A stretch of 41,251 bases of DNA from an uncultured Rhodospirillaceae bacterium. GTDB taxonomy: Bacteria > Pseudomonadota > Alphaproteobacteria > UBA8366 > GCA-2717185. The position numbers and the translations under genes were made by a program. Numbering within the stretch: position 1 is the stretch's first letter; each line of letters opens with the position of its first letter. Where the stretch lies: assembly GCA_913044215.1 (NCBI GenBank), contig CAJWOT010000008.1, positions 1 through 41,251 on the forward strand. Reading direction: 5' to 3'. Of the stretch, positions 36,180 to 41,251 are shown piece by piece. The notes beneath the pieces are model-generated. The model was given only the letters and a program-made list of their open reading frames with translations, was not told where the DNA came from and ran no database searches.

Positions 36180-37481
36180 CTACCCCGGCACCCGGCCCCT
36201 TGGATGGCCGAACCGTTCGGTCAGAACCGCTTCCAGTTCCTTATCACTGGTCGCAACCCAGGCGCCAGGTCTCGTGCAGAAGGCCGCAGCATTACGGGCC
36301 GCGGCCGGTTCCTCGCCCTTTTCCGCCAGCGCTTTCGCCTGACCGATAATCAGCCGGCGGAAATGCACGACGGCGGCGTCCGTCGCCGTCAAATTCTCCC
36401 GCGTACGGTCGGCGATCCAGCCTTGGCTTTGCTGGATCATGATGTCCTGCTCGGCGGTGCCCTTCACGCCAGTGTAGGTTTGGTGTTTCTGGACTTCGCG
36501 GTCGATATCGTAATCGTTCGACCGGTTGCGCATCGGCATATAGTCGGCACCGACTTCAGCGAAGATGCCGTGGCCTTCCTTGATCTTCGCCAGTTCCGCG
36601 TCATGCAAGTCGCGTTCCGGGTTCCAGGCGTAGCAATACATCCAGCAGCCGGTATCGGTGGTCGGCACCAGGGTGAAGCCGTAATAGGTCTCGCCCGGCA
36701 CGGTTGCCGGGCCGGTGCCGTGCGAGGGCAGCATAAACTGGGTCATGCGCCAATAGAGTTCGCCCTCGTCGTCGGTCGCCCGCGCGCCGCCGGCGACGAA
36801 CCCCACATCATGATCCAGCAAATCGAATTTCGGCCGCCCATCGCGGCGCATCCACTCCAGGTGCCGGTTCGGCGAGTTGGCGTCGCGGTTCTCGGTTGTT
36901 TGAAGGCTGGGCGCCGGCATGTGCAGGAACGAGAAATGCGAGGTGTCGAGATCACCTTCCATGATCTGCACCCAGTTGCACTCGATCCTCTGCTTCATGA
37001 CGTAGCGCTTGCTGTCGGAGACCAGCCCGAACTCGAGCTGCGGGATTTCCGGCAGCTCGTCGGTCTGCGGGCCCAGATAGGCCCAAACGAAATCGCCATA
37101 CTCGCGCGTCGGATAGGCCTTAACCCGCATCGTATCGTGCATGCGCACGCCGGGTGGGACGTTGGGAAGGTCTGCGGCCTTGCCTTCACGGTCGAATTTC
37201 CAGCCGTGATAGACGCAGCGCAGACCGCATTCCTCGTTGCGTCCATAATAGAGATCGGCACCGCGGTGCGGACAGTAGCGGTCGATCAGGCCAACCACGC
37301 CGTCGCTGTCGCGGAACGCCACCAATTCCTCGCCAAGCACGGTGACGCGAACCGGTGCCCCATCCGGTTCCGGTAACTCCTCCGTCAATGCGACCGGTTG
37401 CCAGAACCGGCGGAAGTACTGGCCCATCGGCGTGTCGGCGCCGGACAGAGTCAACAGTTCGTTTTCTTCGACAGTCAGCAT
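36180..37481 (-). CDS. Rieske non-heme iron aromatic ring-hydroxylating oxygenase, alpha subunit (phthalate dioxygenase/VanA-like)
   Basis: DRYCPHRGADLYYGRNEECGLRCVYHGWKFD (C-x-H-x16-C-x2-H Rieske) and GDLDTSHFSFLH (D-x2-H-x4-H mononuclear Fe). Confidence 0.95.
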   Translation of the reverse strand: MLTVEENELLTLSGADTPMGQYFRRFWQPVALTEELPEPDGAPVRVTVLGEELVAFRDSDGVVGLIDRYCPHRGADLYYGRNEECGLRCVYHGWKFDREGKAADLPNVPPGVRMHDTMRVKAYPTREYGDFVWAYLGPQTDELPEIPQLEFGLVSDSKRYVMKQRIECNWVQIMEGDLDTSHFSFLHMPAPSLQTTENRDANSPNRHLEWMRRDGRPKFDLLDHDVGFVAGGARATDDEGELYWRMTQFMLPSHGTGPATVPGETYYGFTLVPTTDTGCWMYCYAWNPERDLHDAELAKIKEGHGIFAEVGADYMPMRNRSNDYDIDREVQKHQTYTGVKGTAEQDIMIQQSQGWIADRTRENLTATDAAVVHFRRLIIGQAKALAEKGEEPAAARNAAAFCTRPGAWVATSDKELEAVLTERFGHPRGRVPG

Positions 37482-37516
37482 GGTGTTAATCTTTTATTCC
37501 AGTTCGGTTCACCATA

Positions 37517-37546
37517 GCAAAAGGGCGCGGCCAATGCCGCGCCCTT
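37517..37546 (-). terminator. Probable intrinsic terminator downstream of the small exported protein gene
   Basis: 11-bp perfect stem aagggcgcggc-caat-gccgcgccctt; on the minus strand it is followed by TTTTGCT. It sits between the 37573 stop and the 37481 start. Confidence 0.75.
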
Positions 37547-37572
37547 CCGCAAACTTCATATCGCCATGGGCG

Positions 37573-37980
37573 TTATTTGCACTTGAACGTCATCTTCTTT
37601 TTCTTGCCGTTCAGATAGGCGGTGTAGGACTTCTTCTCGCCTTCGACCTTGACCAGCTTGTAATTCTGCGGCTCACCGACCACGCCGAACTGCAGCGATA
37701 GCGTATCGCCCGATATACTCCATTTGCCCTGCATGGTCGTGGATTTGCCGATATTACGGTCGGCGCTTCCGGATGTGGCGGATGCGTCCTTGAAATAGAA
37801 GTCGGTACCCTTATCCCGACCCTTCTTGCCGGCCTTCCAGTCGCAGGTGATGCTGCCCTTCGCGAAAGCCTTTTTCACCTCGTCCGCCGACATGAACTTT
37901 TTGTCGCCGGCCTGCGCCGTGACACCGCTTGCCAGGAGCGCGACGGATGCGGTGGCGATGAAGGTTTTGATCGATTTCAT
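37573..37980 (-). CDS. Small predicted secreted/periplasmic protein, function unknown
   Basis: 135 aa from ATG 37980; Sec signal MKSIKTFIATASVALLASGVTAQAG then a Lys-rich mature domain with two Cys. Confidence 0.78.
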   Translation of the reverse strand: MKSIKTFIATASVALLASGVTAQAGDKKFMSADEVKKAFAKGSITCDWKAGKKGRDKGTDFYFKDASATSGSADRNIGKSTTMQGKWSISGDTLSLQFGVVGEPQNYKLVKVEGEKKSYTAYLNGKKKKMTFKCK

Positions 37981-38071
37981 GGGGGTCCCCCTGTCGTTTC
38001 GTTCCCTGATTGCCGTGTATTCTGCAAAAACAGACCGACGCCGTCCATAGACGGGTCGAAATGCAGTTCGA

Positions 38072-38908
38072 TCAGTTCGGGTCACCAAGTTGGGCGCAGA
38101 GTTCGTCCATGCGCAGCTCGCCTTCCCGGGTCTGACCGCCAATATCCAAGAAGCGTTGCATATTGCGCCGCGCTTCATCGGTTCGGAGCAGTTGCTCGAA
38201 CAGATACGCCTCTTCGATAAGACCTTCTGTCCAGGGGCGTTCGGCTTGATTGACCGCCAGTTTTGCCTGCCGCACCGCCTGTGGCGAGAAGGACGCGATC
38301 CGCTGCGCGAGCTTGTCGACGAACGGGCCTATTTCGTCCGGCTCGAAGATGCGGTTGAGATATCCCCAGCGTTCGGCCGTCTCCGCATCCAAATCGTCAC
38401 CGCTCAGGATGAGCTCCAGCGCCCGGCCCCGGCCCAGCAATCGGGGCATCCTCTGCGTGCCCGTGCCGCCGGGGATGATACCCAACGGTACCTCCATCTG
38501 GTTCACTTTGGTCTTGCCGCGCACGCCGAAGCGCATGTCGAAGGACGCCGACAGTTCGCTGCCGCCGCCACCGACCCGGCCTTCGATACGGGCGATGATG
38601 ATTTTGTTCATGGTGCGGAAGCGCTCGCACAGCACGTGAAATGGTTTCAGTTGGGCATCGCGTTGCGGCTCGAAGCCGATAGGCCGGTCGAGGATGGCCG
38701 CGACGTCGAAATGGGCGAGGAAGAATTCCGGGTCGGCGCTGCGTATGATGACGACGGTCAAACCTGTATCGGCTTTCAACTGCGACGATAGCGCGTTCAA
38801 CTCGCCCAGCAGTTCCATGGTGATGACATTGGCCGGCGGGTTGTCGATGGTCACGGTCGCGACGCGGCCGCTGGTTTCGACGGTCAGAAATTCGAATTCG
38901 TAGGCCAT
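38072..38908 (-). CDS. Enoyl-CoA hydratase/isomerase family protein
   Basis: FLTVETSGRVATVTIDNPPANVITMELLGELN...GRVGGGGSELSASFDMRFG...LGIIPGGTGTQRMPRLLGRGRALELILSGDDLDAETAERWGYLNRIF; ATG 38908 with AGGAGG SD. Confidence 0.93.
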   Translation of the reverse strand: MAYEFEFLTVETSGRVATVTIDNPPANVITMELLGELNALSSQLKADTGLTVVIIRSADPEFFLAHFDVAAILDRPIGFEPQRDAQLKPFHVLCERFRTMNKIIIARIEGRVGGGGSELSASFDMRFGVRGKTKVNQMEVPLGIIPGGTGTQRMPRLLGRGRALELILSGDDLDAETAERWGYLNRIFEPDEIGPFVDKLAQRIASFSPQAVRQAKLAVNQAERPWTEGLIEEAYLFEQLLRTDEARRNMQRFLDIGGQTREGELRMDELCAQLGDPN

Positions 38909-38927
38909 ACGATCCTCCTGGACAGAT

Positions 38928-39782
38928 TCAAAAAAGTCCTGTCGTCGGTTTGATCTCAATTCCTTCGCCATTCAGTGCAGCGGCGACCGCCTTTCCCATT
39001 GCGTCAGCACCGGGGGTGTCGCTGTGCAGGCAGAAGGTGTCGGCAGCCATTGGGATCATTGTGCCATCTACCGTTTCGACCGTACCGTCGCGCACGACGC
39101 CGAGGACCTGGGCGACCGCTCTCTCGGCACTTTCCAGCGTTGCGCGCGGATGGCTGCGGTCGACGATGCGGCCGTTCGCGCCGTAGCGGCGGTCGACGTA
39201 GCATTCCGCCGTGACCCGCAGACCGGAAGCCTTCACCTGGTCGAGGGTCCCCGATACGGCGGGCGCGATGACGATGACCTCCGGATCGAAGGCGAGGATC
39301 GCTTGAATCATCGCCGCACAGGCCCACTCTTTTTCCGTGACGTCGAAATACAGTGTGCCATGGCATTTGACCGTACGGATGCGCTGGCCGAATTCGCGCA
39401 GCACACCGTCGAGCGCGCCGAATTGGTATAGGAAGACGCTGACCAGTTCTTCCTGGCTCATCTCGATACGATCCTGCCCGAAATTGAAGAGACCGGGATA
39501 GGACGGGTGCGCACCGATCTGGATTTCGTTTTCCAGGAGTGTCGGGATCAGCCGACGCAGCACCAGCGGGTCGCCGGAATGCAGGCCGCAGGCAAGATAG
39601 GCCGAGGTGATGATCGGTAGCAGTACATCGTCGGCCCGATCCATGGTATGGCGCGGGTGAAAGCCAACGCCCGTCTCCGGAATGACGGTTTGCTGCAGAA
39701 CCTCGGTCGGAATGCCGGCGGGTGGCAGCACGAAGCCCTCCGCCAACTCGGTCGACAGGTCGACTGTGACTTTCTTGTTCAT
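38928..39782 (-). CDS. LamB/YcsF (PxpA-like) family protein, divergent
   Basis: VTVDLSTELAEGF...ITSAYLACGLHSGDPLVLRRLIPTLLENEIQIGAHPSYPGLFNFG...RTVKCHGTLYF...ECYVDRRYGANGRIVDRSHPRA...FCLHSDTPGADAMGKAV. Confidence 0.85.
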   Translation of the reverse strand: MNKKVTVDLSTELAEGFVLPPAGIPTEVLQQTVIPETGVGFHPRHTMDRADDVLLPIITSAYLACGLHSGDPLVLRRLIPTLLENEIQIGAHPSYPGLFNFGQDRIEMSQEELVSVFLYQFGALDGVLREFGQRIRTVKCHGTLYFDVTEKEWACAAMIQAILAFDPEVIVIAPAVSGTLDQVKASGLRVTAECYVDRRYGANGRIVDRSHPRATLESAERAVAQVLGVVRDGTVETVDGTMIPMAADTFCLHSDTPGADAMGKAVAAALNGEGIEIKPTTGLF

Positions 39783-39786
39783 GGAA

Positions 39787-40986
39787 TCACTCCGTTCCGT
39801 CTAGGACTGCGCCTTCATTGAGGAGCCGCGCGATTTCGTCTGCATCATAGCCATGCTCCGCGAGGATGGCGCTGGTGTGCTCGCCGAAACGCGGCGGATC
39901 GCGCCGGATCGTGGGCGGCGACTTGCTGAGACTGTAGGGAGGCTTCATCAGGCGGACCCGCCCTTCGGAGGGATGATCCATCTCTTGCCAGAACCCGACA
40001 TCGGCGAGATGGCCGTCCGCGACAACCTCCTCCAGGCTCGAAATCGGCATGCAGGGAACGCCCGCCTCGGCCAGAAGTTTGGTCCATTCCGCGGTGGTGC
40101 GCTCCAGCATCAACTCGCCGATCAGCGCGTTGACCGCATCGATGTTCGCCGTGCGGGATTTTCGGTCTTTCAAGATCGGGTTTTCCCACAGATCTTCGCG
40201 ATCGATCGCTTTCAGGAAGCCGCGCCAGTGCTTGTCGCTGCCGGGCAAGGCGCAGATATGGCCGTCCTTGGTCTTGTAGGGCCAGCGCATGGGTTTGGCG
40301 TGCCGGATCGACCCCGGCGGGCCGATCGGCGGTAAAAAGCTCTCGCCGCAGAGATGCTCCGGAAAGATGAAACTGACCATGCTCTCGAACATGGGCACCT
40401 CGATCTCTTGCCCTTCGCCGGTGGCGAGCTTGTGGTACAGCGCCGCCGACATGGCGTAGGCGGCAAACAGGCCGGTTGTTTTGTCGGCAATCAGGGACGG
40501 TACGTAGCGCGCCTCCTTGCCGCCGAACCCCTCCAGGGCAACGAAGCCGGATGCGCCTTGGATGACATCGTCATAGGCGGCTTGCCCCGCATAGCGGCCC
40601 TCGCGTCCGAAGCCCCAGATGTTGCAATAGATTATGTTCGGGTTGATCTCGCGCACGCGGTCGTAATCGAAGCCGAGCCGCTCGAGCGGTTCTGGCCGCA
40701 TGTTGTGTACAAACAAATCGGTTTCGCGCAGCAAGGCCCGGAACGCTTCCGCACCGCCTTCCGTCTTCAGGTTCAACGCGATAGCTCGTTTGTTGCGGTT
40801 CAGCTGCAGGAAACTGGCCGCCATGCCGGTGTTCTGCGCCGGTCCGCTGCCGCGGGTCAGGTCGCCGTCTGGCGCTTCGACCTTGATCACTTCCGCCCCC
40901 ATGTCGCCCAGCAATTGGCTGGAATAGGGGCCGACGAACACCGTCGTCATGTCCACCACACGGATTCCGTCGAACGGTCCTGGCAT
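39787..40986 (-). CDS. CaiB/BaiF family CoA-transferase
   Basis: FDGIRVVDMTTVFVGPYSSQLLGDMGAEVIKVEAPDGDLTRGSGP...LNRNKRAIALNLKTEGGAEAFRALLRETDLFVHNMRPEPLERLGFDYD...QIEVPMFESMVSF. Confidence 0.96.
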   Translation of the reverse strand: MPGPFDGIRVVDMTTVFVGPYSSQLLGDMGAEVIKVEAPDGDLTRGSGPAQNTGMAASFLQLNRNKRAIALNLKTEGGAEAFRALLRETDLFVHNMRPEPLERLGFDYDRVREINPNIIYCNIWGFGREGRYAGQAAYDDVIQGASGFVALEGFGGKEARYVPSLIADKTTGLFAAYAMSAALYHKLATGEGQEIEVPMFESMVSFIFPEHLCGESFLPPIGPPGSIRHAKPMRWPYKTKDGHICALPGSDKHWRGFLKAIDREDLWENPILKDRKSRTANIDAVNALIGELMLERTTAEWTKLLAEAGVPCMPISSLEEVVADGHLADVGFWQEMDHPSEGRVRLMKPPYSLSKSPPTIRRDPPRFGEHTSAILAEHGYDADEIARLLNEGAVLDGTE

Positions 40987-41011
40987 GCTTTCCGTTTCCT
41001 TTTCTTTTTGT

Positions 41012-41251
41012 TCAGTTTGCCGTCAGCAGGTCGTAAGCGAGTTTCGCCGCGGCGACGTCCATGATCGCGATACCGATGGAATTGTAGATCACTGTGGCCC
41101 CTGCCGGGACCGTCTTGGTCCCCGCGTAGATTTCACCGACTTCTGCGAAGATATCGCATCCCGAGGCGCGGATATCGCCCGCCTGGTCACGCGCCGGGTC
41201 AACCGATTCGACCAACACGCAGTTGGCCATGGCGGCATCGTCCAATTCACA
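41012..41251 (-). CDS. Ornithine cyclodeaminase/mu-crystallin family protein, C-terminal part (5' end beyond right edge)
   Basis: ...VLVESVDPARDQAGDI...FAEVGEIYAGTKTVPAGATVIYNSIGIAIMDVAAAKLAYDLL matches the family C-terminus (IGIAIMDVAAA). Confidence 0.75.
   Translation of the reverse strand, partial: CELDDAAMANCVLVESVDPARDQAGDIRASGCDIFAEVGEIYAGTKTVPAGATVIYNSIGIAIMDVAAAKLAYDLLTAN

Noticed and set aside
36204-37376. 390-aa plus-strand ORF
   Set aside because: Antisense to the Rieske oxygenase whose metal motifs are intact.
1-41251. Defence system, prophage or transposon
   Set aside because: No recognisable nuclease, helicase, toxin/antitoxin, integrase or phage structural gene; the window reads as metabolic throughout.

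Overview
This window is a GC-rich, densely packed bacterial catabolic region, probably alphaproteobacterial (inferred from protein character; no taxonomic search was run). I support about 37 intact or edge-truncated protein-coding genes, plus one frameshifted gene and one two-gene remnant. No rRNA, tRNA, CRISPR array or transposase was recognised. Left to right: a pyrD/pyrK-type pair with an XRE regulator; an orphan molybdenum hydroxylase large subunit; a soluble periplasmic-binding-fold (Pht5-like) protein with a DsbA-type isomerase and an LLM oxidoreductase; a divergent amidohydrolase/TauD/enolase-superfamily operon; a deletion scar joining an MFS remnant to an ArsR remnant; a frameshifted Tat-exported agmatine deiminase; an M20 peptidase convergent with a class III aminotransferase; a CMD-family protein and a DUF952 protein; a tightly coupled six-gene minus-strand operon (thiolase-like / DUF35 / amidohydrolase / SDR / PhyH / DMSP-lyase-type cupin); a PiT transporter; a NUDIX hydrolase; a cNMP-binding/SDR fused ORF; a seven-gene plus-strand operon (SDR / CoxM / CoxS / CoxL / SBP-like / DUF2848 / cupin); a flavin reductase divergent from an HpaB-like monooxygenase and an LLM protein; a Rieske oxygenase; a small exported protein; and an enoyl-CoA hydratase / LamB-YcsF / CaiB / ornithine cyclodeaminase-like group. 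The best candidates for undescribed biology are the 16303-21387 operon, whose thiolase-like protein appears to lack the nucleophilic Cys and is paired with DUF35 (retro-aldolase-like architecture), and the 26429-32944 molybdenum hydroxylase / SBP / DUF2848 / cupin operon.
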